From assembly GCF_051020765.1 (NCBI RefSeq), contig NW_027469083.1, positions 1,798,001-1,862,000 of the forward strand: 64,000 bases of DNA. Reading direction: 5' to 3'. Position 1 is the first letter of the stretch. Every line of letters starts with the position of its first letter. Under the pieces are notes generated by a model, which searched no databases, had not been told where the DNA came from, and saw nothing but the letters and a program-made list of their open reading frames with translations. The position numbers were made by a program, and so were the translations under genes. Shown piece after piece: positions 47,501 to 59,900 of this stretch. This stretch comes from Lasioglossum baleicum. Its lineage: Eukaryota; Arthropoda; Insecta; Hymenoptera; Halictidae.

Positions 47501-48110
47501 GCGGCAACAAAAATTCTAAATTATACAGCACAAGTTGCAGCAATGCATGCGCATAAGTTAAATTACCTGCATACCGCCGTTTCCTCAAACTGTGTGTTCA
47601 TAACTGGCACTAGGAGGATCGCAGTGCCACCACCGCGAGGAGGCCCAGGACTCTGCGCGGCATACGCTGGAAGAATGTCCAGCGTGGTCGGCACCGCGCA
47701 GAGACCTAAGGGGCGTTATTGGGATGGACCTCCCGTTGCCGGTCGTGGTCGACCACATGATCGGCAGCGAGAGGTCAAGAGCAGCGATTGCCTCCTTCTG
47801 CGAGATTGTGATAACGCAGAAGGAGGCAGCGGAGAGGGAGAGGGAAGCCGACCCGCTCTCCGCCAGGAGGCTAGCATCGGCGGGGCAACCCCGACGAAGC
47901 CGACGGCCCCCGTAAGGGGCCGCAGACGTAATGGCGGCGGTGGTACTACTTAGTACTTCCACCGCCGCCGAGGGGGGCTGGCCGTTAAGGCGCCCCCGAG
48001 GTGGACAGGTCGCGGGGGGCGAGGTGGAGCAATAATCCCCTCCCCCCCCTCTACAAAGATGCGAACTGCCGGTCGACCCCCCTCCTTTTATTTTATAATA
48101 TTTCATTTTA
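44520..48110 (+). repeat. Two-monomer repeat (period ~1,888)
   Basis: Landmarks 44890 and 46778 are one type (ctctccacc, cgaagccg), and 45836 and 47724 the other (ccaccaccgcg, cgaagccg, gaacccgatctcg upstream). The matching offset is 1,888 bp. Differences are few, such as ggtggcgg at 45100 and gattatgat at 45917. Confidence 0.75.
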
Positions 48111-50259
48111 CTCTATATTATAAATTTTATCTTTATCTTTTATTCCCCTTTATTTTGCCCCCCTTCTTATGTTTGTTGTGTTTTGTCCATTGTATTTATT
48201 TACTTATTATTATTTATTTATTTATTGACTTTTATTTTATCTATTTTATCTATACACCTTTTCAATTATTGATTTTATCTTTTATTTTATCATATTTTTA
48301 AGTTTTATGCGGGTTGACCAGGGGGGCGGGACGGGGGGAGGGGACAGACGCGAGCCGGAACTCGCCTCTGTCCCCTCCTTGTCGCGCGCGGAAAAAAATA
48401 CAATGCAGCGTGTACGAGTATTTGCACATGTATAAAAATCGGATGGCGCGGTAACAAAAATCCTAAATTATACAGCACAAGTTGCAGCAATGCATGCGCA
48501 TAAGTTAAATTACCTGCATACCTCCGTTTCCTCAAACTGTGTGTTCATAACTGGCACTAGGAGGATCGCAGTGCCACCACTGCGAGGAGGCCCAGGACTC
48601 TGCGCGGCATACGCTGGAAGAATGTCCAGCGTTGTCGGCACCGCGCAGAGACCTAAGGGGCGTTATTGGGATGGACCTCCCGTTGCCGGTCGTGGTCGAC
48701 CACATGATCGGCAGCGAGAGGTCAAGAGCAGCGATTGCCTCCTTCTGCGAGATTGTGATAACGCAGAAGGAGGCAGCGGAGAGGGAGAGGGAAGCCGACC
48801 CGCTCTCCACCAGGAGGCTAGCATCGGCGGGGCAACCCCGACGAAGCCGACGGCCCCTGTAAGGGGCCGCAGACGTAATGGCGGCGGTGGTACTACTTAG
48901 TACTTCCACCGCCGCCGAGGGGGGCTGGCCGTTAAGGCGCCCCCGAGGTGGACAGGTCGCGGGGGGCGAGGTGGAGCAATAATCCCCTCCCCCCCTCTAC
49001 AAAGATGCGACCTGCCGGTCGACCCCCCTCCTTTTATTTTATAAAATTTCATTTTACTCTATATTATAAATTTTATCTTTATCTTTTATTCCCCTTTATT
49101 TTGCCCCCCTTCTTATGTTTGTTGTGTTTTGTCCATTGTATTTATTTACTTATTATTATTTATTTATTTAATGACTTTTATTTTATCTATTTTATCTATA
49201 CACCTTTTCAATTATTGATTTTATCTTTTATTTTATCATATTTTTAGGTTTTATGCGGGTTGACCAGGGAGGTGGGACGGGGGGAGGGGACAGACGCGAG
49301 CCCGAACTCGCCTCTGTCCCCTCCTTGTCGCGTGCGGAAAAAAATACAATGCAACGTGTACGAGTATTTGCACATGTATAAAAATCGGATGGCGCGGTAA
49401 CAAAAATTCTAAATTATACAGCACAAGTTGCAGCAATGCATGCGCATAAGTTAAATTACCTGCATACCGCCGTTTCCTCAAACTGTGTGTTCATAACTGG
49501 CACTAGGAGGATCGCAGTGCCACCACCGCGAGGAGGCCCAGGACTCTGCGCGGCATACGCTGGAAGAATGTCCAGCGTGGTCGGCACCGCGCAGAGACCT
49601 AGGGGGCATTATTGGGATGGACCTCCCGTTGCCGGTCGTGGTCGACCACATGATCGGCAGCGAGAGGTCAAGAGCAGCGATTGCCTCCTTCTGCTAGATT
49701 GTGATAACGCAGAAGGAGGCAGCGGAGAGGGAGAGGGAAGCCGACCCGCTCTCCGCCAGGAGGCTAGCATCGGCGGGGCAACCCCGACGAGGCCGACGGC
49801 CCCCGTAAGGGGCCGCAGACGTAATGGCGGCGATGGTACTACTTAGTACTTCCACCGCCGCCAAGGGGGGCTGGCCGTTAAGGCGCCCCCGAGGTGGACA
49901 GGTCGCGGGGGGCGGGGTGGGGCAATAATCCCCTCCCCCCCCTCTACAAAGATGCGAACTGCCGGTCGACCCCCTCCTTTTATTTTATAATATTTCATTT
50001 TACTCTATATTATAAATTTTATCTTTATCTTTTATTCCCCTTTATTTTGCCCCCCTTCTTATGTTTGTTGTGTTTTGTCCATTGTATTTATTTACTTATT
50101 ATTATTTATTTATTTGATGACTTTTATTTTATCTATTTTATCTATACACCTTTACATTTACTGATTTTATCTTTTATTTTATCATATTTTTAAGTTTTAT
50201 GCGGGTTGACCAGGGGGTGGGACGGGGGGAGGGGACAGACGCGAGCCGGAACTCGCCTC

Positions 50260-53200
50260 TGTCCCCTCCTTGTCGCGTGCGGAAAAAAATACAATGCAGC
50301 GTGTACGAGTATTTGCACATGTATAAAAATCGGATGGCGCGGTAACAAAAATTCTAAATTATACAGCACAAGTTGCAGCAATGCATGCGCATAAGTGAAA
50401 TTACCTGCATAACTCCGTTTCCTCAAACTGTGTGTTCATAACTGGCACTAGGAGGATCGCAGTGCCACCACTGCGAGGAGGCCCATGACTCTGCGCGGCA
50501 TACGCTGGAAGAATGTCCAGCGTGGTCGGCACCGCGCAGAGACCTAAGGGGCGTTATTGGGATGGACCTCCCGTTGCCGGTCGTGGTCGACCACATGATC
50601 GGCAGCGAGAGGTCAAGAGCAGCGATTGCCTCCTTCTGCGAGATTGTGATAACGCAGAAGGAGGCAGCGGAGAGGGAGAGGGAAGCCGACCCGCTCTCCG
50701 CCAGGAGGCTAGCATCGGCGGGGCAACCCCGACGAAGCCGACGGCCCCCGTAAGGGGCCGCAGACGTCATGGCGGCGGTGGTACTACTTAGTACTTCCAC
50801 CGCCGCCAAGGGGGGCTGGCCGTTAAGGCGCCCCCGAGGTGGACAGGTCGCGGGGGGCGAGGTGGGGCAATAATCCCCTCCCCCCCCCCTCTACAAAGAT
50901 GCGAACTGCCGGTCGACCCCCTCCTTTTATTTTATAATATTTCATTTTACTCTATATTATAAATTTTATCTTTATCTTTTATTCCCCTTTATTTTGCCCC
51001 CCTTCTTATGTTTGTTGTGTTTTGTCCATTGTATTTATTTACTTATTATTATTTATTTATTTATTGACTTTTATTTTATCTATTTTATCTATACACCTTT
51101 TCAATTATTGATTTTATCTTTTATTTTATCATATTTTTAAGTTTTATGCGGGTTGACCAGGGGGGTGGGACGGGGGGAGGGGACAGACGCGAGCCCGAAC
51201 TCGCCTCTGTCCCCTCCTTGTCGCGTGCGGAAAAAAATACAATGCAACGTGTACGAGTATTTGCACATGTATAAAAATCGGATGGCGCGGTAACAAAAAT
51301 TCTAAATTATACAGGACAAGTTGCAGCAATGCATGCGCATAAGTTAAATTACCTGCATACAGCCGTTTCCTCAAACTGTGTGTTCATAACTGGCACTAGG
51401 AGGATCGCAGTGCCACCACCGCGAGGAGGCCCAGGACTCTGCGCGGCATACGCTGGAAGAATGTCCAGCGTTGTCGGCACCGCGCAGAGACCTAAGGGGC
51501 GTTATTGGGATGGACCTCCCGTTGCCGGTCGTGGTCGACCACATGATCGGCAGCGAGAGGTCAAGAGCAGCGATTGCCTCCTTCTGCGAGATTGTGATAA
51601 CGCAGAAGGAGGCAGCGGAGAGGGAGAGGGAAGCCGACCCGCTCTCCACCAGGATTCTAGCATCGGCGGGGCAACCCCGACGAGGCCGACGGCCCCCGTA
51701 AGGGGCCGCAGACGTAATGGCGGCGGTGGTACTACTTAGTACTTCCACCGCCGCCAAGGGGGGCTGGCCGTTAAGGAGCCCCCGAGGTGGACAGGTCGCG
51801 GGGGGCGAGGTGGAGCAATAATCCCCTCCCCCCCTCTACAAAGATGCGACCTGCCGGTCGACCCCCCTCCTTTTATTTTATAATATTTCATTTTACTCTT
51901 ATTATAAATTTTATCTTTATCTTTTATTCCCCTTTATTTTGCCCCCCTTCTTATGTTTGTTGTGTTTTGTCCATTGTATTTATTTACTTATTATTATTTA
52001 TTTATTTATTGACTTTTATTTTATCTATTTTATCTATACACCTTTTCAATTATTGATTTTATCTTTTATTTTATCATATTTTTAAGTTTTATGCGGGTTG
52101 ACCAGGGGGGTGGGACGGGGGGAGGGGACAGACGCGAGCTCGAACTCGCCTCTGTCCCCTCCTTGTCGCGGCGGAAAAAAATACAATGCAGCGTGTACGA
52201 GTATTTGCACATGTATAAAAATCGGATGGCGCGGTAACAAAAATTCTAAATTATACAGCACAAGTTGCAGCAATGCATGCGCATAAGTTAAATTACCTGC
52301 ATACCGCCGTTTCCTCAGACTGTGTTTTCATAACTGGCCCTAGGAGGATCGCAGTGCCACCACTGCGAGGAGGCCCAGGACTCTGCGCGGCATACGCTGG
52401 AAGAATGTCCAGCGTGGTCGGCACCGCGCAGAGACCTAAGGGGCGTTATTGGGATGGACCTCCCGTTGCCGGTCGTGGTCGACCACATGATCGGCAGCGA
52501 GAGGTCAAGAGCAGCGATTGGCTCCTTCTGCGAGATTGTGATAACGCAGAAGGAGGCAGCGGAGAGGGAGAGGGAAGCCGACCCGCTCTCCGCCAGGAGG
52601 CTAGCATCGGCGGGGCAACCCCGACGAGGCCGACGGCCCCCGTAAGGGGCCGCAGACGTCATGGCGGCGGTGGTACTACTTAGTACTTCCACCGCCGCCA
52701 AGGGGGGCTGGCCGTTAAGGCGCCCCCGAGGTGGACAGGTCGCGGGGGGCGAGGTGGGGCAATAATCCCCTCTCCCCCCCTCTACAAAGATGCGAACTGC
52801 CGGTCGACCCCCTCCTTTTATTTTATAATATTTCATTTTACTCTATATTATAAATTTTATCTTTATCTTTTATTCCCCTTTATTTTGCCCCCCTTCTTAT
52901 GTTTGTTGTGTTTTGTCCATTGTATTTATTTACTTATTATTATTTATTTATTTATTGACTTTTATTTTATGTATTTTATCTATACACCTTTTCAATTATT
53001 GATTTTATCTTTTATTTTATCATATTTTTAAGTTTTATGCGGGTTGACCAGGGGGGTGGGACGGGGGGAGGGGACACACGCGAGCCCGATCTCGCCTCTG
53101 TCCCCTCCTTGTCGCGGCGGAAAAAAATACAATGCAGCGTGTACGAGTATTTGCACATGTATAAAAATCGGATGGCGCGGTAACAAAAATTCTAAATCAT

Positions 53201-56200
53201 ACAGCACAAGTTGCAGCAATGCATGCGCATAAGTTAAATTACCTGCATACCGCCGTTTCCTCAGACTGTGTGTTCATAACTGGCCCTAGGAGGATCGCAG
53301 TGCCACCACTGCGAGGAGGCCCAGGACTCTGCGCGGCATACGCTGGAAGAATGTCCAGCGTGGTCGGCACCGCGCAGAGACCTAAGGGGCGTTATTGGGA
53401 TGGACCTCCCGTTGCCGGTCGTGGTCGACCACATGATCGGCAGCGAGAGGTCAAGAGCAGCGATTGGCTCCTTCTGCGAGATTGTGATAACGCAGAAGGA
53501 GGCAGCGGAGAGGGAGAGGGAAGCCGACCCGCTCTCCGCCAGGAGGCTAGCATCGGCGGGGCAACCCCGACGAGGCCGACGGCCCCCGTAAGGGGCCGCA
53601 GACGTAATGGCGGCGGTGGTACTACTTAGTACTTCCACCGCCGCCAAGGGGGGCTGGCCGTTAAGGCGCCCCCGAGGTGGACAGGTCGCGCGGGGCGAGG
53701 TGGGGCAATAATCCCCTCCCCCCCCCTCTACAAAGATGCGAACTGCCGGTCGACCCCCTCCTTTTATTTTATAATATTTCATTTTACTCTATATTATAAA
53801 TTTTATCTTTATCTTTTATTCCCCTTTATTTTGCCCCCCTTCTTATGTTTGTTGTGTTTTGTCCATTGTATTTATTTACTTATTATTATTTATTTATTTA
53901 TTGACTTTTATTTTATCTATTTTATCTATACACCTTTTCAATTATTGATTTTATCTTTTATTTTATCATATTTTTAAGTTTTATGCGGGTTGACCAGGGG
54001 GGTGGGACGGGGGGAGCGGACAGACGCGAGCCCGATCTCGCCTCTGTCCCCTCCTTGTCGCGGCGGAAAAAAATACAATGCAGCGTGTACGAGTATTTGC
54101 ACATGTATAAAAATCGGATGGCGCGGCAACAAAAATTCTAAATTATACAGCACAAGTTGCAGCAATGCATGCGCATAAGTTAAATTACCTGCATACCGCC
54201 GTTTCCTCAAACTGTGTGTTCATAACTGGCACTAGGAGGATCGCAGTGCCACCACTGCGAGGAGGCCCAGGACTCTGCGCGGCATACGCTGGAAGAATGT
54301 CCAGCGTGGTCGGCACCGCGCAGAGACCTAGGGGGCATTATTGGGATGGACCTCCCGTTGCCGGTCGTGGTCGACCACATGATCGGCAGCGAGAGGTCAA
54401 GAGCAGCGATTGGCTCCTTCTGCGAGATTGTGATAACGCAGAAGGAAGCAGCGGAGAGGGAGAGGGAAGCCGACCCGCTCTCCGCCAGGAGGCTAGCATC
54501 GGCGGGGCAACCCCGACGAGGCCGACGGCCCCCGTAAGGGGCCGCAGACGTAATGGCGGCGGTGGTACTACTTAGTACTTCCACCGCCGCCAAGGGGGCT
54601 GGCCGTTAAGGCGCCCCCGAGGTGGACAGGTCGCGGGGGGCGAGGTGGTGCAATAATCCCCTCCCCCCCTCTACAAAGATGCGACCTTCCGGTCGACCCC
54701 CCTCCTTTTATTTTATAATATTTCATTTTACTATATATTATAAATTTTATCTTTATCTTTTATTCCCCTTTATTTTGCCCCCCTTCTTATATTTGTTGTG
54801 TTTTGTCCATTGTATTTATTTACTTATTATTATTTATTTATTGACTTTTATTTTATCTATTTTATCTATACACCTTTTCAATTATTGATTTTATCTTTTA
54901 TTTTATCATATTTTTAAGTTTTATGCGGGTTGACCAGGGGGGTGGGACGGGGGGAGGGGACAGACGCGAGCCCGAACTCGCCTCTGTCCCCTCCTTGTCG
55001 CGTGCGGAAAAAAATACAATGCAACGTGTACGAGTATTTGCACATGTATAAAAATCGGATGGCGCGGTAACAAAAATTCTAAATTATACAGCACAAGTTG
55101 CAGCAATGCATGCGCATAAGTTAAATTACCTGCATACCGCCGTTTCCTCAAACTGTGTGTTCATAACTGGCACTAGGAGGATCGCAGTGCCACCACCGCG
55201 AGGAGGCCCAGGACTCTGCGCGGCATACGCTGGAAGAATGTCCAGCGTGGTCGGCACCGCGCAGAGACCTAAGGGGCGTTATTGGGATGGTCCTCCCGTT
55301 GCCGGTCGTGGTCGACCACATGATCGGCAGCGAGAGGTCAAGAGCAGCGATTGCCTCCTTCTGCGAGATTGTGATAACGCAGAAGGAGGCAGCGGAGAGG
55401 GAGAGGGAAGCCGACCCGCTCTCCGCCAGGAGGCTAGCATCGGCGGGGCAACCCCGACGAAGCCGACGGCCCCCGTAAGGGGCCGCAGACGTAATGGCGG
55501 CGGTGGTACTACTTAGTACTTCCACCGCCGCCGAGGGGGGCTGGCCGTTAAGGCGCCCCCGAGGTGGACAGGTCGCGGGGGGCGAGGTGGAGCAATAATC
55601 CCCTCCCCCCCCTCTACAAAGATGCGAACTGCCGGTCGACCCCCCTCCTTTTATTTTATAATATTTCATTTTACTCTATATTATAAATTTTATCTTTATC
55701 TTTTATTCCCCTTTATTTTGCCCCCCCTTCTTATGTTTGTTGTGTTTTGTCCATTGTATTTATTTACTTATTATTATTTATTTATTTATTGACTTTTATT
55801 TTATCTATTTTATCTATACACCTTTTCAATTATTGATTTTATCTTTTATTTTATCATATTTTTAAGTTTTATGCGGGTTGACCAGGGGGGTGGGACGGGG
55901 GGAGGGGACAGACGCGATCCCGAACTCGCCTCTGTCCCCTCCTTGTCGCGTGCGGAAAAAAATACAATGCAGCGTGTACGAGTATTTGCACATGTATAAA
56001 AATCGGATGGCGCGGTAACAAAAATTCTAAATTATACAGCACAAGTTGCAGCAATGCATGCGCATAAGTTAAATTACCTGCATACCGCCGTTTCCTCAGA
56101 CTGTGTGTTCATAACTGGCCCTAGGAGGATCGCAGTGCCACCACTGCGAGGAGGCCCAGGACTCTGCGCGGCATACGCTGGAAGAATGTCCAGCGTGGTC

Positions 56201-56901
56201 GGCACCGCGCAGAGACCTAAGGGGCGTTATTGGGATGGACTTCCCGTTGCCGGTCGTGGTCGACCACATGATCGGCAGCGAGAGGTCAAGAGCAGCGATT
56301 GGCTCCTTCTGCGAGATTGTGATAACGCAGAAGGAGGCAGCGGAGAGGGAGAGGGAAGCCGACCCGCTCTCCGCCAGGAGGCTAGCATCGGCGGGGCAAC
56401 CCCGACGAGGCCGACGGCCCCCGTGAGGGGCCGCAGACGTCATGGCGGCGGTGGTACTACTTAGTACTTCCACCGCGGCCAAGGGGGGCTGGCCGTTAAG
56501 GCGCCCCCGAGGTGGACAGGTCGCGGGGGGCGAGGTGGACAGGTCGCGGGGGGCGAGGTGGGGCAATAATCCCCTCCCCCCCCTCTACAAAGATGCGAAC
56601 TGCCGGTCGACCCCCTCCTTTTATTTTATAATATTTCATTTTACTCTATATTATAAATTTTATCTTTATCTTTTATTCCCCTTTATTTTGCCCCCCTTCT
56701 TATGTTTGTTGTGTTTTGTCCATTGTATTTATTTACTTATTATTATTTATTTATTTATTGACTTTTATTTTATCTATTTTATCTATACACCTTTTCAATT
56801 ATTGATTTTATCTTTTATTTTATCATATTTTTAAGTTTTATGCGGGTTGACCAGGGGGGTGGGACGGGGGGAGCGGACAGACGCGAGCCCGATCTCGCCT
56901 C
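50260..56901 (+). repeat. Seven-monomer tandem duplication, copy 1 (6,642 bp)
   Basis: The units with landmarks 50562 to 56235 are repeated immediately downstream at exactly +6,642 bp. Private variants seen in both copies include gcccatgact (50484/57126), acaggacaag (51312/57954), gacacacgcg (53074/59716), cgcgcggggcg (53688/60330), gggagcgg (54012/60654), aaggaagcag (54444/61086), gatggtcctcc (55287/61929), ccccgtgagg (56420/63062) and the 23-bp duplication. Placement of the copy boundary is only known to within about 140 bp. Confidence 0.9.
56512..56557 (+). repeat. 23-bp direct duplication within a monomer
   Basis: The string gtggacaggtcgcggggggcg plus ag occurs twice in tandem (starting at 56512 and 56535). 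All other units outside the 6,642-bp duplication have it once. The copy at 63154-63199 is the same event carried by that duplication. Both host units also have a TGA instead of TAA as the R1 stop and a damaged hairpin arm (ccgcggcc). Confidence 0.9.
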
Positions 56902-59900
56902 TGTCCCCTCCTTGTCGCGTGCGGAAAAAAATACAATGCAGCGTGTACGAGTATTTGCACATGTATAAAAATCGGATGGCGCGGTAACAAAAATTCTAAA
57001 TTATACAGCACAAGTTGCAGCAATGCATGCGCATAAGTGAAATTACCTGCATAACTCCGTTTCCTCAAACTGTGTGTTCATAACTGGCACTAGGAGGATC
57101 GCAGTGCCACCACTGCGAGGAGGCCCATGACTCTGCGCGGCATACGCTGGAAGAATGTCCAGCGTGGTCGGCACCGCGCAGAGACCTAAGGGGCGTTATT
57201 GGGATGGACCTCCCGTTGCCGGTCGTGGTCGACCACATGATCGGCAGCGAGAGGTCAAGAGCAGCGATTGCCTCCTTCTGCGAGATTGTGATAACGCAGA
57301 AGGAGGCAGCGGAGAGGGAGAGGGAAGCCGACCCGCTCTCCGCCAGGAGGCTAGCATCGGCGGGGCAACCCCGACGAAGCCGACGGCCCCCGTAAGGGGC
57401 CGCAGACGTCATGGCGGCGGTGGTACTACTTAGTACTTCCACCGCCGCCAAGGGGGGCTGGCCGTTAAGGCGCCCCCGAGGTGGACAGGTCGCGGGGGGC
57501 GAGGTGGGGCAATAATCCCCTCCCCCCCCCCTCTACAAAGATGCGAACTGCCGGTCGACCCCCTCCTTTTATTTTATAATATTTCATTTTACTCTATATT
57601 ATAAATTTTATCTTTATCTTTTATTCCCCTTTATTTTGCCCCCCTTCTTATGTTTGTTGTGTTTTGTCCATTGTATTTATTTACTTATTATTATTTATTT
57701 ATTTATTGACTTTTATTTTATCTATTTTATCTATACACCTTTTCAATTATTGATTTTATCTTTTATTTTATCATATTTTTAAGTTTTATGCGGGTTGACC
57801 AGGGGGGTGGGACGGGGGGAGGGGACAGACGCGAGCCCGAACTCGCCTCTGTCCCCTCCTTGTCGCGTGCGGAAAAAAATACAATGCAACGTGTACGAGT
57901 ATTTGCACATGTATAAAAATCGGATGGCGCGGTAACAAAAATTCTAAATTATACAGGACAAGTTGCAGCAATGCATGCGCATAAGTTAAATTACCTGCAT
58001 ACAGCCGTTTCCTCAAACTGTGTGTTCATAACTGGCACTAGGAGGATCGCAGTGCCACCACCGCGAGGAGGCCCAGGACTCTGCGCGGCATACGCTGGAA
58101 GAATGTCCAGCGTTGTCGGCACCGCGCAGAGACCTAAGGGGCGTTATTGGGATGGACCTCCCGTTGCCGGTCGTGGTCGACCACATGATCGGCAGCGAGA
58201 GGTCAAGAGCAGCGATTGCCTCCTTCTGCGAGATTGTGATAACGCAGAAGGAGGCAGCGGAGAGGGAGAGGGAAGCCGACCCGCTCTCCACCAGGATTCT
58301 AGCATCGGCGGGGCAACCCCGACGAGGCCGACGGCCCCCGTAAGGGGCCGCAGACGTAATGGCGGCGGTGGTACTACTTAGTACTTCCACCGCCGCCAAG
58401 GGGGGCTGGCCGTTAAGGAGCCCCCGAGGTGGACAGGTCGCGGGGGGCGAGGTGGAGCAATAATCCCCTCCCCCCCTCTACAAAGATGCGACCTGCCGGT
58501 CGACCCCCCTCCTTTTATTTTATAATATTTCATTTTACTCTTATTATAAATTTTATCTTTATCTTTTATTCCCCTTTATTTTGCCCCCCTTCTTATGTTT
58601 GTTGTGTTTTGTCCATTGTATTTATTTACTTATTATTATTTATTTATTTATTGACTTTTATTTTATCTATTTTATCTATACACCTTTTCAATTATTGATT
58701 TTATCTTTTATTTTATCATATTTTTAAGTTTTATGCGGGTTGACCAGGGGGGTGGGACGGGGGGAGGGGACAGACGCGAGCTCGAACTCGCCTCTGTCCC
58801 CTCCTTGTCGCGGCGGAAAAAAATACAATGCAGCGTGTACGAGTATTTGCACATGTATAAAAATCGGATGGCGCGGTAACAAAAATTCTAAATTATACAG
58901 CACAAGTTGCAGCAATGCATGCGCATAAGTTAAATTACCTGCATACCGCCGTTTCCTCAGACTGTGTTTTCATAACTGGCCCTAGGAGGATCGCAGTGCC
59001 ACCACTGCGAGGAGGCCCAGGACTCTGCGCGGCATACGCTGGAAGAATGTCCAGCGTGGTCGGCACCGCGCAGAGACCTAAGGGGCGTTATTGGGATGGA
59101 CCTCCCGTTGCCGGTCGTGGTCGACCACATGATCGGCAGCGAGAGGTCAAGAGCAGCGATTGGCTCCTTCTGCGAGATTGTGATAACGCAGAAGGAGGCA
59201 GCGGAGAGGGAGAGGGAAGCCGACCCGCTCTCCGCCAGGAGGCTAGCATCGGCGGGGCAACCCCGACGAGGCCGACGGCCCCCGTAAGGGGCCGCAGACG
59301 TCATGGCGGCGGTGGTACTACTTAGTACTTCCACCGCCGCCAAGGGGGGCTGGCCGTTAAGGCGCCCCCGAGGTGGACAGGTCGCGGGGGGCGAGGTGGG
59401 GCAATAATCCCCTCTCCCCCCCTCTACAAAGATGCGAACTGCCGGTCGACCCCCTCCTTTTATTTTATAATATTTCATTTTACTCTATATTATAAATTTT
59501 ATCTTTATCTTTTATTCCCCTTTATTTTGCCCCCCTTCTTATGTTTGTTGTGTTTTGTCCATTGTATTTATTTACTTATTATTATTTATTTATTTATTGA
59601 CTTTTATTTTATGTATTTTATCTATACACCTTTTCAATTATTGATTTTATCTTTTATTTTATCATATTTTTAAGTTTTATGCGGGTTGACCAGGGGGGTG
59701 GGACGGGGGGAGGGGACACACGCGAGCCCGATCTCGCCTCTGTCCCCTCCTTGTCGCGGCGGAAAAAAATACAATGCAGCGTGTACGAGTATTTGCACAT
59801 GTATAAAAATCGGATGGCGCGGTAACAAAAATTCTAAATCATACAGCACAAGTTGCAGCAATGCATGCGCATAAGTTAAATTACCTGCATACCGCCGTTT

